DNA of 35,632 bases from Clostridia bacterium (GCA_017432485.1 JAFRJB010000125.1:1-35632); one strand, 5' to 3'. Numbered from the stretch's first letter, positions 15,466-26,942 are shown. The notes: generated by a model not told the origin, from the letters alone. Numbers and translations: made by a program.

Positions 15466-17811
15466 ATGACTTTAGACGAACTCAAAACAGGTCAATCGGG
15501 TAAAATTCTCGGTGTCGGCGGTGAAGGCGCTTTGCGCCAGCATTTTTTGGATATGGGTGTCATTCCCGGTGCAAGAATTACATTTATTAAATTTGCGCCT
15601 ATGGGTGATCCAATGGAGTTTCGCATTCACGGCTATGAACTGACTTTGCGCGTGGATGATGCGAAGCAAATTGAAATTGAAGAAATAGAAACACCTGCGA
15701 TGTATGAAGATATCGCTAAACGCCAACCAAAAGAGCACCCCGGTTTGGGTGAAGGGGGCAGATTCCACGAAAAAGCAACCGAAAACCCGCTGCCGGAAGA
15801 TACCACCCTTACTTTTGCGCTTGCCGGCAACCAAAACTGCGGCAAGACAACCCTTTTTAACCAACTGACAGGTTCTAACCAGCATGTCGGCAATTTTCCC
15901 GGTGTGACGGTTGACAGTAAATTAGGCTCTATAAAAGGGCATGAGAATACCGAGATTATTGATTTACCCGGTATCTATTCTTTGTCGCCCTACACCAATG
16001 AAGAAATAGTTTCCCGCAAATACATTTTAGACCAAAAGCCGACCGGCATTATAAATATAGTGGATGCAACCAATATTGAGCGCAACCTCTATTTAAGCAT
16101 GCAGCTGATGGAGCTCGAAACGCCGATGGTGCTGGCACTGAATATGATGGATGAAGTGCGCGGCAACGGCGGCTCGGTGCTTATCAATCAGATGGAAGAT
16201 ATGCTCGGTATTCCCGTGGTCGCGATTTCCGCTGCTAAAAATGAGGGTATTGAAGAGTTAATTCAGCACGCGGTACATATTGCTAAATATCAAGAAAAGC
16301 CGCTGCGCAACGATTTTTGCGATACGAATGAAAACGGCGGCGCCGTGCACCGCTGCCTGCATGCAATTATTCACTTAATTGATGACCACGCTAAAGCAGC
16401 CGGCATTCCTGTGCGTTTTGCGGCAACCAAATTGGTCGAAGGCGACCACAGAATTGAAGAAAAGCTCGAACTCGACCAAAACGAAAAAGAACTCATTGAA
16501 CATATTATTATCCAAATGGAGCAGGAGAGAGGGCTTGATCGATCGGCGGCAATCGCCGATATGCGCTTCTCATTTATCAAAAAACTTGTTGCGGCCTGTG
16601 TTATTAAGCCCAAGGAAAGTAAAGAGCGCGAGAGAAGCCGCCGTATTGATAAGGTTTTAACCGGCAAGTGGACAGCCATTCCTATTTTTATTCTCATTAT
16701 GGGATTAATCTTTTGGCTGACCTTCGGTGTGATAGGCGCCGGGTTGCAAACGCTTTTGGAAAGCGGGATTGATTGGCTTACACAAGTTGTCGACAGCGGC
16801 TTGAGCGCTTGGCACACGAATGCGGTCCTGCATTCGCTGATTATTGACGGTGTTTTTACCGGTGTGGGTTCCGTGCTTAGCTTCCTGCCGATTATTGTAA
16901 TTTTATTCTTCTTCTTATCGTTACTAGAAGACACCGGCTATATGGCGCGCGTTGCCTTTATAACCGATAAAATGCTCAGAAAAATCGGTCTTTCCGGCAG
17001 AAGTATTGTGCCGATGCTTGTCGGCTTCGGCTGTTCGGTACCCGGTGTGATGGCAAGCAGAACATTGCCATCGGAGCGCGACAGAAAAATGACCATTATG
17101 CTCATACCCTTTATGAGCTGCACGGCAAAATTGCCGATATATGCGATGCTTTCGGCGCTGTTTTTCCCGCGCTATCAAGCGCTGGTGATGATTGTGCTAT
17201 ACGTTTTGGGTATTCTTACCGGTATTTTAACCGCTGTTATTTCCAAAAAAACTGCTTTTAAAGGGGAAGCGGTGCCGTTTGTGATGGAACTGCCGAATTA
17301 TCGCATCCCGGGGATTAAAAACACCCTGCAGCTGCTGTGGGATAAGGCAAAAGACTTTTTAACCAGAGCTTTTACGGTTATTTTTATTGCTTCGATTGTC
17401 ATTTGGTTCTTGCGCACCTTTAATTTCCACCTTGAAATGGTCACCAACTCTAAAGACAGTATATTGGCAGTGGTAGCCGGCTGGATTACGCCGATATTTA
17501 AGCCGCTCGGCTTTGGCGATTGGCGCGTAACAACTTCGCTGATTACCGGCTTTATGGCAAAAGAAAGTGTGGTTTCCACGCTCTCCGTGCTATTCGGTTC
17601 CGAAGCAGGGTTAACAGCTGTTTTAACCACCGGCGGCGCGGCAGCGCTTTTGGTCTTTTGCTTGCTCTATACTCCTTGTGTAGCGGCGATTGCTTCTGTG
17701 CGGCGCGAACTCGGCGGTAAGTGGGCAGCCGGAATGGTGCTCCTGCAGTGCTCGGTTGCTTGGCTTGGTGCCGGTGCCGTGGCATTACTGTTTTCGCTTT
17801 TTGGTGCTTAA
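15466..17811 (+). CDS. feoB: FeoA-FeoB fusion, ferrous iron transporter
   Basis: A 781-residue inner-membrane Fe(II) importer. Residues 1-75 are a FeoA/SH3-like domain (MTLDELKTGQSGKILGVGG, LDMGVIPG). From about 115 comes the FeoB G domain with G1 GNQNCGKT (121-128), G2 VGNFPGVTVD, G3 DLPG (166-169) and G4 NMMDE, then the GDI helices. From about 400 comes the permease core with gating motifs MLVGFGCSVPGVMASRT and IPFMSCTAKLPIYAML and the C-terminal LLYTPCVAAIASVRRELG. It is normally encoded as separate feoA and feoB; the fusion is known in Clostridia and Bacteroidota. ATG 15466 with AAAGGA upstream. Monocistronic. Probably iron-regulated. Confidence 0.95.
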   Translation: MTLDELKTGQSGKILGVGGEGALRQHFLDMGVIPGARITFIKFAPMGDPMEFRIHGYELTLRVDDAKQIEIEEIETPAMYEDIAKRQPKEHPGLGEGGRFHEKATENPLPEDTTLTFALAGNQNCGKTTLFNQLTGSNQHVGNFPGVTVDSKLGSIKGHENTEIIDLPGIYSLSPYTNEEIVSRKYILDQKPTGIINIVDATNIERNLYLSMQLMELETPMVLALNMMDEVRGNGGSVLINQMEDMLGIPVVAISAAKNEGIEELIQHAVHIAKYQEKPLRNDFCDTNENGGAVHRCLHAIIHLIDDHAKAAGIPVRFAATKLVEGDHRIEEKLELDQNEKELIEHIIIQMEQERGLDRSAAIADMRFSFIKKLVAACVIKPKESKERERSRRIDKVLTGKWTAIPIFILIMGLIFWLTFGVIGAGLQTLLESGIDWLTQVVDSGLSAWHTNAVLHSLIIDGVFTGVGSVLSFLPIIVILFFFLSLLEDTGYMARVAFITDKMLRKIGLSGRSIVPMLVGFGCSVPGVMASRTLPSERDRKMTIMLIPFMSCTAKLPIYAMLSALFFPRYQALVMIVLYVLGILTGILTAVISKKTAFKGEAVPFVMELPNYRIPGIKNTLQLLWDKAKDFLTRAFTVIFIASIVIWFLRTFNFHLEMVTNSKDSILAVVAGWITPIFKPLGFGDWRVTTSLITGFMAKESVVSTLSVLFGSEAGLTAVLTTGGAAALLVFCLLYTPCVAAIASVRRELGGKWAAGMVLLQCSVAWLGAGAVALLFSLFGA

Positions 17812-17835
17812 ATTTGTATTGATGTTTTCAATTAG

Positions 17836-17940
17836 AATAAGCTATCTTATTTATAGAAGTTTGACCGACTCTCGCTTTGGGCGTATGGGCTGTGGCATTT
17901 TGTAACAGCAGAGTTTCGGCAGACTTCTATTCTTTTAAGT
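17836..17940 (+). ncRNA. Structured segment downstream of feoB (possible RNA or complex terminator)
   Basis: A small hairpin AATAAG/CTTATT (17836-17851) is followed by a long paired segment. Arm ATAGAAGT (17853-17860) pairs with ACTTCTAT (17923-17930), continuing imperfectly through ACCGACTC (about 17863-17872) with GAGTTTCGG (about 17911-17919). Inside sit two hairpins, CGC/GCG near 17872-17883 and GCTGT/ACAGC (about 17890-17909). A TCTTTT run follows. No ORF fits. It may be an unusual feoB terminator or a small RNA; I match it to no known family. Confidence 0.35.
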
Positions 17941-17956
17941 TTCGAGGAATTTATAG

Positions 17957-17985
17957 TGTAATTTTTTTAGAAAATATGATATAAT
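17957..17985 (+). promoter_or_regulatory. Possible ligA promoter
   Basis: A consensus -10 TATAAT at 17980-17985 lies 40 bp before the ligA start. The -35 position (17957-17962, TGTAAT) is weak. Confidence 0.4.
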
Positions 17986-17995
17986 AATAATTTAG

Positions 17996-20005
<2,010 letters not shown>

Positions 20006-20036
20006 TTTAGCTTATACGATATGAATAGAGGTAACT

Positions 20037-21416
20037 ATGCAAAAGATTGATGAACTGTTAAAAACGGCAAAAAGAATACACATGATTGGTATCGGTGGCT
20101 CCGGTATGTGTCCGCTCGCGGAAATTCTGCACACACAGGGCTATATCTTAACCGGGTCGGATAACAATGAAAGTGATATTTTAAAGCGCATTCGCGCTAT
20201 GGGCATTCAAGTGACTATGGGGCATAAACCCGAGAGTGTTGACGGTGCGGATATGGTCATTCACACCGCTGCAGTTAATGACTCTAACCCCGAAGTGGCT
20301 TCCGCCAAAGAGAAAGGTATCCCGACCTTTGAGAGAAGCATTCTTTTGGGCGCAGTCAGCCGCATGTTCCCAAATACCATCGGCGTTTGCGGCACCCACG
20401 GCAAAACCACCGTCACTTCCATGCTGACGCAGATTTTAATGACCGACCAAAAAGACCCGAGCGTGGTTATCGGCGGCAAGTTACCGCTCATTAATGCTTA
20501 CGGCAGAGTGGGTAAAAGCGATATGTTTGTGTGCGAAAGTTGTGAATTTAACGATACTTTTTTGCAGTTATCGCCCAAAACCGCTGTGATTTTAAATGTA
20601 GATGCCGACCATTTGGAATATTTTAAAACAATGGAGAATTTAAAGGCATCCTTTACAAAATTCGCTTCGATGGCAGACAATGTTATTTTTAATGGTGATG
20701 ACGCCAATACCATTGAAGCAGTCGAAAATATTGCCGATAAGAGCGCCAAGACCTTTGTAACCTTCGGTATCGAGGAAAGTAATGATTACTACGCCAAAAA
20801 TATCACCATGCAAAACAGCCGCGCGCGTTTTGAAGTGTATAAAAAAGGCGAAAAACTGCTCGATATCAATTTGCTCGTACCCGGCAAACATAATGTATAC
20901 AACACCTTAGCAGCGATTGCTTCGGCTGACTTTGAGGGCTGCAGCCTTGAAAATATTAAAAAAGGTGCCGAGAGTTTCGGTGGTGCCGGCAGGCGCTTTG
21001 AATTCTTGGCTGAAATTGACGGCATCACCATTGCCGATGATTATGCCCACCACCCGGCAGAACTTCAAGTGACACTGGAAGCGGCGATGGATATGGGCTA
21101 CAAGCGAGTGATTGCCGTTTTCCAACCCTTTACTTTTTCGCGCACCTACGACCATTTCGATGAATTTGTGGAAGTGTTGCAGATTCCCGATCTTTGCATT
21201 ATGAGTGAGATTATGGGCTCGCGAGAAGTCAATACATATAATATCTATACCAAAGATTTAGCCGCAAAAATCCCCGGCAGTGTATGGTTTAACACTTTTG
21301 AAGAAATTGCCGATTACACCGTATCGATTGCGAAAGAAGGGGACTTGATTATCACCCTTGGTTGCGGCGATATATATAAAGCAGCGAAGATGATGATTGA
21401 CAGACTCAGCAAATAA
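20037..21416 (+). CDS. murC: UDP-N-acetylmuramate-L-alanine ligase
   Basis: Adds L-Ala to UDP-MurNAc in cytoplasmic peptidoglycan precursor synthesis. The 459-residue product has the N-terminal UDP-binding HMIGIGGSGMCPLAEIL, ATP-binding loop GVCGTHGKTTVTSM (about 114-127), central NVDADHLEYF and the C-terminal DDYAHHPAELQVTL, all MurC-specific among Mur ligases. ATG 20037 with AGAGGT upstream. A clean terminator follows. Confidence 0.96.
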   Translation: MQKIDELLKTAKRIHMIGIGGSGMCPLAEILHTQGYILTGSDNNESDILKRIRAMGIQVTMGHKPESVDGADMVIHTAAVNDSNPEVASAKEKGIPTFERSILLGAVSRMFPNTIGVCGTHGKTTVTSMLTQILMTDQKDPSVVIGGKLPLINAYGRVGKSDMFVCESCEFNDTFLQLSPKTAVILNVDADHLEYFKTMENLKASFTKFASMADNVIFNGDDANTIEAVENIADKSAKTFVTFGIEESNDYYAKNITMQNSRARFEVYKKGEKLLDINLLVPGKHNVYNTLAAIASADFEGCSLENIKKGAESFGGAGRRFEFLAEIDGITIADDYAHHPAELQVTLEAAMDMGYKRVIAVFQPFTFSRTYDHFDEFVEVLQIPDLCIMSEIMGSREVNTYNIYTKDLAAKIPGSVWFNTFEEIADYTVSIAKEGDLIITLGCGDIYKAAKMMIDRLSK

Positions 21417-21418
21417 AG

Positions 21419-21442
21419 GGTTGGCTTTGCCAACCTTTTTTT
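21419..21442 (+). terminator. Intrinsic terminator after murC
   Basis: Stem GGTTGGC (21419-21425) / GCCAACC (21429-21435), loop TTT, then seven T residues. Confidence 0.92.
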
Positions 21443-21650
21443 GTAGTGAATAGTGAATAATAAATATTTAAAGGGAGGGACACCCTCACCCGTTCCGCGT
21501 TGCTCTAATGAGAAGCTGTAATTACGAAAAATTGCTATACCTATAAGCTTTTAGTTTTCTTGTCATTCAAGTTTAGTAATAAGACTTTAAAATGCGAGGC
21601 GTAGCCTTGCCACCACAATTATTCACTATTAATATTTATTTAATAAGGTT
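21443..21650. repeat. Gene-free AT-rich element with inverted ends (MITE-like)
   Basis: No gene. AATAGTGAATAA at 21449-21460 recurs as its exact reverse complement at 21619-21630, with AATAAATATT-type DNA next to each. The interior holds a GAGGG-ACA-CCCTC hairpin (about 21476-21488) and a GAGGCGTAGCCTTGCC stretch near 21596. Such TTATTCACTATT-ended segments are a common dispersed type in Clostridia. Possibly a decayed non-autonomous mobile element. Confidence 0.4.
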
Positions 21651-21685
21651 TTTTGGAGCCCTTACGGTTCCATAAATCCTTATCT

Positions 21686-21715
21686 GCACCAATCTTAAAC
21701 CCTCCTCATAGGATG
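21686..21715 (+). promoter_or_regulatory. Possible sporulation (sigma-K/E-like) promoter of dpaAB
   Basis: GCACC (21686-21690) and CATAGGATG (21707-21715) are separated by 16 bp. This resembles the mother-cell sigma-K pattern (AC, about 16-17 bp, CATAnnnTA), fitting the mother-cell role of spoVF in Bacillus. No sigma-A promoter is evident here. Confidence 0.4.
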
Positions 21716-21740
21716 TTAGAGAACATTCATGGGGAGGTTT
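21698..21740 (+). promoter_or_regulatory. Hairpin sequestering the dpaA ribosome binding site
   Basis: CCTCCTCAT (21701-21709) pairs with ATGGGGAGG (21729-21737), 9 bp with one G-U, closed by an inner hairpin ATGTT/AACAT (21713-21726). The 3' arm contains GGGGAGG, the dpaA ribosome site, and a TTTTT run follows. It could act as a translational lock or a terminator for read-through transcripts. Confidence 0.45.
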
Positions 21741-21746
21741 TTATTA

Positions 21747-22589
21747 ATGGACAAACGCAATATTTTGTTCATCGGGGGAGATGAGAGGCAGATTTACTGC
21801 GCCAAAAAACTCTACGACTGCGGCTATGAAGTATCACTGTTCGGGTTTGAGAAGTATCACGATATTCCGCAAGAGCTGATGATATTTCATAACTTAAAGA
21901 TTGCCGTAATTTTGGCGGATGTGATTATTTTGCCTACCCCGTTTATATATGAAGAGAGTTTATTTGCGCCCTTCAGCCAAACAAAACTTAAAAAAGAAGA
22001 AGTTTTACAGTACATCACGCAAGAAAAAATTATCTTCGGCGGAAAATATGATTTTGCAACACAGCAGGAATTTAGTGCCAAAAAGATTGAATTTCACGAT
22101 TTTTTAGAGAATGAGGAAGTCACCCTGCAAAACGCTTACTTAACCGCCGAAGGTACGGTGGAAAAGATGATGGCTGTCAGTAAAGAAGCTTTGTTTCAAA
22201 AATCAGTGTTAATTATCGGTTTCGGCAGAATTGCTAAATGCCTGTTGCGCCTGTTAAGCGCTTTTAAAATGAATATAACTGTTGCGGCGCGCAAAAAGAG
22301 TGATTTAACCATTGCAAAGCTCTTAGGCGCCAAGAGCAAACATATTGCGCAATTAAGCGATTTGAGCGGGTATGATTTTATTATAAATACCGTACCTGCC
22401 AAAATTTTGGAAAAACAGGTTTGCGAAGCATTGGAAGTGCCTCTAATAGATCTGGCGTGCAAAAATAAATATAAAAATAAAAACTATATGATATATTCTT
22501 CCGTGCCCGGAAAATATGCACCGCAAAGTGCCGGTGAGATTTGTGCCGACTTTGTGTGCGAACAGTTAGGGGAGGGAAAGCATGAGTAA
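21747..22589 (+). CDS. dpaA: Dipicolinate synthase subunit A (SpoVFA)
   Basis: With DpaB it converts the lysine-pathway intermediate dihydrodipicolinate to dipicolinic acid, the Ca-chelated spore-core solute, in the mother cell. The 280-residue product has an N-terminal DpaA domain (NILFIGGDERQIYCAKKL, about 5-22; VIILPTPF) and a Rossmann NAD(P)-binding part with VLIIGFGRIAKCLLRLL (about 153-169). Start ATG 21747 follows GGGGAGG (21731-21737) by 9 nt; the earlier ATG at 21729 lies within the hairpin and would overlap that ribosome site. It overlaps dpaB by 8 bp. Slightly shorter than the Bacillus protein. Confidence 0.9.
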   Translation: MDKRNILFIGGDERQIYCAKKLYDCGYEVSLFGFEKYHDIPQELMIFHNLKIAVILADVIILPTPFIYEESLFAPFSQTKLKKEEVLQYITQEKIIFGGKYDFATQQEFSAKKIEFHDFLENEEVTLQNAYLTAEGTVEKMMAVSKEALFQKSVLIIGFGRIAKCLLRLLSAFKMNITVAARKKSDLTIAKLLGAKSKHIAQLSDLSGYDFIINTVPAKILEKQVCEALEVPLIDLACKNKYKNKNYMIYSSVPGKYAPQSAGEICADFVCEQLGEGKHE

Positions 22590-23151
22590 TATCGGCTTTG
22601 CCCTAACCGGCTCTTTTTGCACTTTTCAAAATGCGATTGAACAAATGAAAATATTAATACAGGCAGGACATAATGTGACACCAATTATGTCCTTTCATGC
22701 GTATAATTTAGATACAAAATTCGGTAAAGCGGCAGATTTTCGAGATGAAATCGAGCGCGTTTGCAAAAATCCTATTATTCACACCATAGCGCAGGCGGAA
22801 CCGATCGGTCCGCAAAAGATGTTTGATATTTTACTTGTGGAGCCTTGCAGCGGCAACACACTTGCTAAATTAGCGGCAGGCATTGTCGATACCCCGGTTT
22901 TGATGGCAGTGAAATCGCATCTTCGCAATGCGAGACCGGTGCTCTTAGCGGTATCCACCAACGATGCACTCGGCAATGCAGCAAAAAATATCGGGGCACT
23001 TTTAAATATGCGCAATATTTACTTTGTGCCCATGGGGCAGGATGACCCTTACCGCAAACCGCGCTCGGTTGTAGCGGACTTTGATTATACGGAATTGGCG
23101 GTCAATGCTGCGCTTGAAGGAACACAACTGCAACCGATATTGAAAGGATAG
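22582..23151 (+). CDS. dpaB: Dipicolinate synthase subunit B (SpoVFB)
   Basis: A 189-residue flavoprotein-fold subunit of dipicolinate synthase. Visible motifs are IGFALTGSFCTF (about 4-15), LVEPCSGNTLAKLAAGI (about 88-104), MAVKSHLRNARPVLLAVSTNDALG (in two parts, about 111-134) and the C-terminal FVPMGQDDPYRKP. Start ATG 22582 lies inside dpaA with GGGGAGGG upstream, so translation is coupled. The pair is the clearest evidence in the window that the organism forms endospores. Confidence 0.93.
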   Translation: MSNIGFALTGSFCTFQNAIEQMKILIQAGHNVTPIMSFHAYNLDTKFGKAADFRDEIERVCKNPIIHTIAQAEPIGPQKMFDILLVEPCSGNTLAKLAAGIVDTPVLMAVKSHLRNARPVLLAVSTNDALGNAAKNIGALLNMRNIYFVPMGQDDPYRKPRSVVADFDYTELAVNAALEGTQLQPILKG

Positions 23152-23192
23152 GAAAAAAGCGCATATTCATAAAAAATTAACATATGATTGAG

Positions 23193-23221
23193 TTGACATA
23201 TTTTATAATATAGAGTATATT
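23193..23221 (+). promoter_or_regulatory. Promoter of the PAP2-groES-groEL operon
   Basis: Consensus -35 TTGACA (23193-23198), 17-bp spacer, -10 TATATT (23216-23221). No other promoter is visible before groES, so chaperonin expression probably starts here. Confidence 0.82.
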
Positions 23222-23230
23222 ATTTACTTA

Positions 23231-23282
23231 GAGTTAAGCCGATTTGCTTAAGCTCACTCTTAGCACTTTCTTAAGTGCTTAA
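23231..23282 (+). promoter_or_regulatory. Double palindrome in the leader, CIRCE-like
   Basis: Two hairpins in tandem: TTAAGC/GCTTAA (23234-23251, extendable by GAG/CTC) and AGCACTT/AAGTGCT (23262-23279). The second reads TTAGCACTT-TCTT-AAGTGCTTAA, close to the HrcA operator CIRCE (TTAGCACTC-N9-GAGTGCTAA) but with a 4-nt rather than 9-nt spacer. Confidence 0.45.
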
Positions 23283-23304
23283 ATTTATGTGAAGGAGAAA
23301 TCGT

Positions 23305-23946
23305 ATGTTTAGTGCTTTTCTTTCGTTTGAAGAATTCTTTTACAACATAGCACACTCTTTGCACCAAACTGCGGCAGACAGCATTTTAACACCAATCGCC
23401 ACCGTCGCTTCTTTTTTAGGTGACAACGGCTATATTTGGATTGCCCTCGCACTGGTGTTACTGCTCTTTAAGAAAACAAGAAAAATCGGCGTGATTGTTG
23501 CCGGTGCCTTGGTGCTCGATGTGATTGTTGTTAATGGTTTGCTTAAAATCTTAATTGACAGACCGCGGCCCTGGGTTGGCGGAGAGTTTGACTTTATTAC
23601 TAAAGAATATGTCGGGCAGCGGCTTGTGAGCATTCCTTCGGATTCTTCCTTCCCGTCAGGTCATACCGCTTCAAGTTTTGCGGCGGCACTGGCTTTGACA
23701 TTGGCACTGCCCAAGAATAAAAAAGCATGGTGTATTCCGGCTTTGATTTTAGCGTTTATTATTGCGGCTTCGCGCATTTATGTATGCGTGCATTACCCGA
23801 CCGACGTATTCGCCGGTATGATTATCGGTTCCGTGATCGGCGTAGTGGCGTATTTTATTGCCAAGGCGATTTACAAATGGCTGGAAAAAAGCGGAAAATT
23901 ACCGAAGATTAATCAAATATTAATAGGAGAGAAATGGGGTATATAA
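23305..23946 (+). CDS. PAP2 family membrane phosphatase
   Basis: A 213-residue integral membrane phosphatase of the type 2 phosphatidic acid phosphatase family. Catalytic motifs are KILIDRPRP (about 76-84), PSGHTA (about 115-120) and SRIYVCVHYPTD (about 153-164, catalytic His and Asp), between about five to six membrane helices. It may dephosphorylate undecaprenyl diphosphate, phosphatidic acid or PGP; the sequence does not decide. ATG 23305 with GAAGGAG upstream. groES starts directly after its stop codon, so it is in the chaperonin operon, an unusual place for it. Confidence 0.85.
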   Translation: MFSAFLSFEEFFYNIAHSLHQTAADSILTPIATVASFLGDNGYIWIALALVLLLFKKTRKIGVIVAGALVLDVIVVNGLLKILIDRPRPWVGGEFDFITKEYVGQRLVSIPSDSSFPSGHTASSFAAALALTLALPKNKKAWCIPALILAFIIAASRIYVCVHYPTDVFAGMIIGSVIGVVAYFIAKAIYKWLEKSGKLPKINQILIGEKWGI

Positions 23947-24231
23947 ATGAAAATTCAACCTTTATTTGACAAAGTAGTTCTCAAGTTTCTTGAGGCGGAA
24001 GAAACATCAAAAGGCGGTTTGCTTTTAGCTTCCACCGCAAAAGAAAAACCGGAAATTGCCGAAGTCGTGGCAGTCGGCCCCGGCGGCGTGGTAGACGGTG
24101 AAAAAGTGGAAATGTGCTTGAGTGTCGGCGAAAAAGTGATTATGAGTAAATACGCCGGCTCCACTGTGAAAATTGACGGTGAAGAATTTGTGATTGTAAA
24201 ACAATCGGATATTTTAGCAAAAGTAGAATAG
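23947..24231 (+). CDS. groES: Co-chaperonin GroES
   Basis: Lid of the GroEL folding chamber. The 94-residue product has KIQPLFDKVVLKFLEAEETSKGGLLL, the mobile loop SKGGLLLASTAKEKP (about 22-36), GEKVIMSKYAGSTVKIDGEEF and the terminal SDILAKV. ATG 23947 abuts the PAP2 stop; GGAGAG at about 23927-23932 serves it. groEL follows after 12 bp. Confidence 0.97.
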   Translation: MKIQPLFDKVVLKFLEAEETSKGGLLLASTAKEKPEIAEVVAVGPGGVVDGEKVEMCLSVGEKVIMSKYAGSTVKIDGEEFVIVKQSDILAKVE

Positions 24232-24240
24232 GAGATGTAA

Positions 24241-25878
<1,638 letters not shown>

Positions 25879-25885
25879 GAAAAAA

Positions 25886-25912
25886 GGCTTGAGAAAATCT
25901 CAAGCCTTTTTT
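25886..25912 (+). terminator. Intrinsic terminator after groEL
   Basis: Stem GGCTTGAGA (25886-25894) / TCTCAAGCC (25898-25906), loop AAA, flanked by A- and T-runs, so it could also stop minus-strand transcription. Confidence 0.9.
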
Positions 25913-25935
25913 GTTTTCAGTTTTCAGTTTTCAGT
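25913..25935. repeat. Three tandem TTTTCAG heptamers
   Basis: Three copies of a 7-bp unit follow the groEL terminator. They encode the last codons and stop of the minus-strand TSUP gene. Confidence 0.7.
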
Positions 25936-26303
25936 GGATTTTTATTTTTAAGCAGTGAGTGAATTTGTGTAATTGCTATGAGTATTACAAAAGCACCGAA
26001 AAGTTTACGCAAAAGTGTTTCATCCAAATGACGGTTGAGAAAGAAGCCGAGAATTACACCGCCGGTTCCGAAAAGAATAAGCGGAAAAGCTTGCCGAAAA
26101 TCAACTAATTTGTGCTTGATATGAAAAAAAAGCCCGACAGCAGAGCAGGGGATAAAAAAGAGCAGGTTTGTGCCCTGCGCCTGTAATTGCGGCATGGTGA
26201 GAAACAGTGTTAAATATAAGATAAGCACCGAACCGCCGCCTACGCCAATAGCACCTAAAAAACCTGCAATAAGACTCACGGCGCTGCCGAGAATTATTTC
26301 CAC
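25917..26303 (-). CDS. TSUP (TauE/SafE) transporter, second half-size subunit
   Basis: A 128-residue membrane protein equal to one half of a TSUP anion exporter (full length about 250 residues). It begins MEIILGSAVSLIAGFLGAIG and has the repeat signature GVGGGSVLILYL (about 21-32), then about three more helices. GTG start at 26303 overlaps the preceding TSUP gene by 10 bp, with no separate ribosome site, so it should be translated with it. The two halves probably assemble as a heterodimer. The substrate (sulfite, sulfonate or another small anion) is unknown. The C-terminus runs into a heptamer repeat. Confidence 0.75.
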   Translation of the reverse strand: MEIILGSAVSLIAGFLGAIGVGGGSVLILYLTLFLTMPQLQAQGTNLLFFIPCSAVGLFFHIKHKLVDFRQAFPLILFGTGGVILGFFLNRHLDETLLRKLFGAFVILIAITQIHSLLKNKNPLKTEN

Positions 26304-26641
26304 AATAAGCGCACCCCCGCCCAGAGCATAAATGCTGAAAAAATCAGTTTTAACGGCTTAGGGGGTATTTTATTGAGAAAAATACCCCCTAAACCCGCAC
26401 CAATGATGCCGCCCGGCAAAAACACCCACGCTTCTTGCAATGAAAACAAATTATGGCGCCCATAAAGGAATGTGCTCAGTACTGTCAGCGGCAGAATGAC
26501 AAAGGTGGAAGTCGCTTGTGCCTGCTGCTGCGATAGCCCCTGTGTTGCTAAATAGGGAACAGTCACTAAGCCGCCGCCTGCACCTAAGAGTGAATTAATG
26601 CCACCAATAATTATTCCTGTTATACCTTGCTTAAGTTTCAT
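26294..26641 (-). CDS. TSUP (TauE/SafE) transporter, first half-size subunit
   Basis: A 115-residue membrane protein with about four helices and the TSUP half-repeat signature GGINSLLGAGGGLVTVPYLA near the N-terminus, then a QATSTFVILPLTVLSTFLYG helix. I start at ATG 26641. A GTG at 26689 would extend the frame by 16 residues, but it lies inside the terminator hairpin of the upstream RNA. Neither start has a strong ribosome site, so this start is uncertain. It overlaps the second half-gene by 10 bp. It lies downstream of the probable 6S RNA. Confidence 0.7.
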   Translation of the reverse strand: MKLKQGITGIIIGGINSLLGAGGGLVTVPYLATQGLSQQQAQATSTFVILPLTVLSTFLYGRHNLFSLQEAWVFLPGGIIGAGLGGIFLNKIPPKPLKLIFSAFMLWAGVRLLWK

Positions 26642-26674
26642 AGTAATAGTGTTTGCATTTTCAAAAAAATATGC

Positions 26675-26706
26675 AAAAAAATAATCCACTGAGAAATCAG
26701 TGGATT
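26675..26706 (-). terminator. Intrinsic terminator of the 6S-like RNA
   Basis: On the minus strand: AATCCACTGA / TCAGTGGATT (26706-26697 with 26692-26683), four-base loop, one A, then seven T residues. Confidence 0.88.
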
Positions 26707-26734
26707 AGTAGCATAAAATGTTACAACATCTTAT

Positions 26735-26938
26735 AAAAATACCCGCCGTGCCGGTTCATTGCGAATCATAACCTGCTCGTAAACAGGTGGGTGATGTCCG
26801 ACCGGGTTCACGCTCCCTTCGTCCAACCCAGGCGCCTATAGCCCTGAGCCGGGAGGTCTGCAATCCGCCGACCGAGGCAAATCCCTATAAATAGTGTGTT
26901 GGGTTAAGTTGCTAATGATGGTCGCACACAGCAGGATT
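26735..26938 (-). ncRNA. ssrS: Probable 6S RNA
   Basis: A GC-rich, ORF-free segment of about 200 nt between a DUF1292 gene and TSUP. The ends form a 9-bp closing stem, CCTGCTGTG (26935-26927) with CACGGCGGG (26750-26742), three pairs being G-U. Inside are a long arm with CTCCC/GGGAG and GGCTCAGG/CCTGGGTT, and a CCTG/CAGG hairpin on the 3' side. Size, closing stem, open central part and terminator fit the RNA-polymerase-binding 6S RNA of Bacillota. I recognise the general pattern rather than an exact match. SRP RNA, RNase P and tmRNA hallmarks are absent. The 5' end starts at the DUF1292 stop, so its promoter must lie within that gene. Confidence 0.65.
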
Positions 26939-26942
26939 TTTA

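Noticed and set aside
26735..26938. Riboswitch (cobalamin, M-box, T-box) controlling the TSUP genes
   Set aside because: None of the conserved boxes of those classes could be found; the closed end-stem and size fit 6S RNA better.
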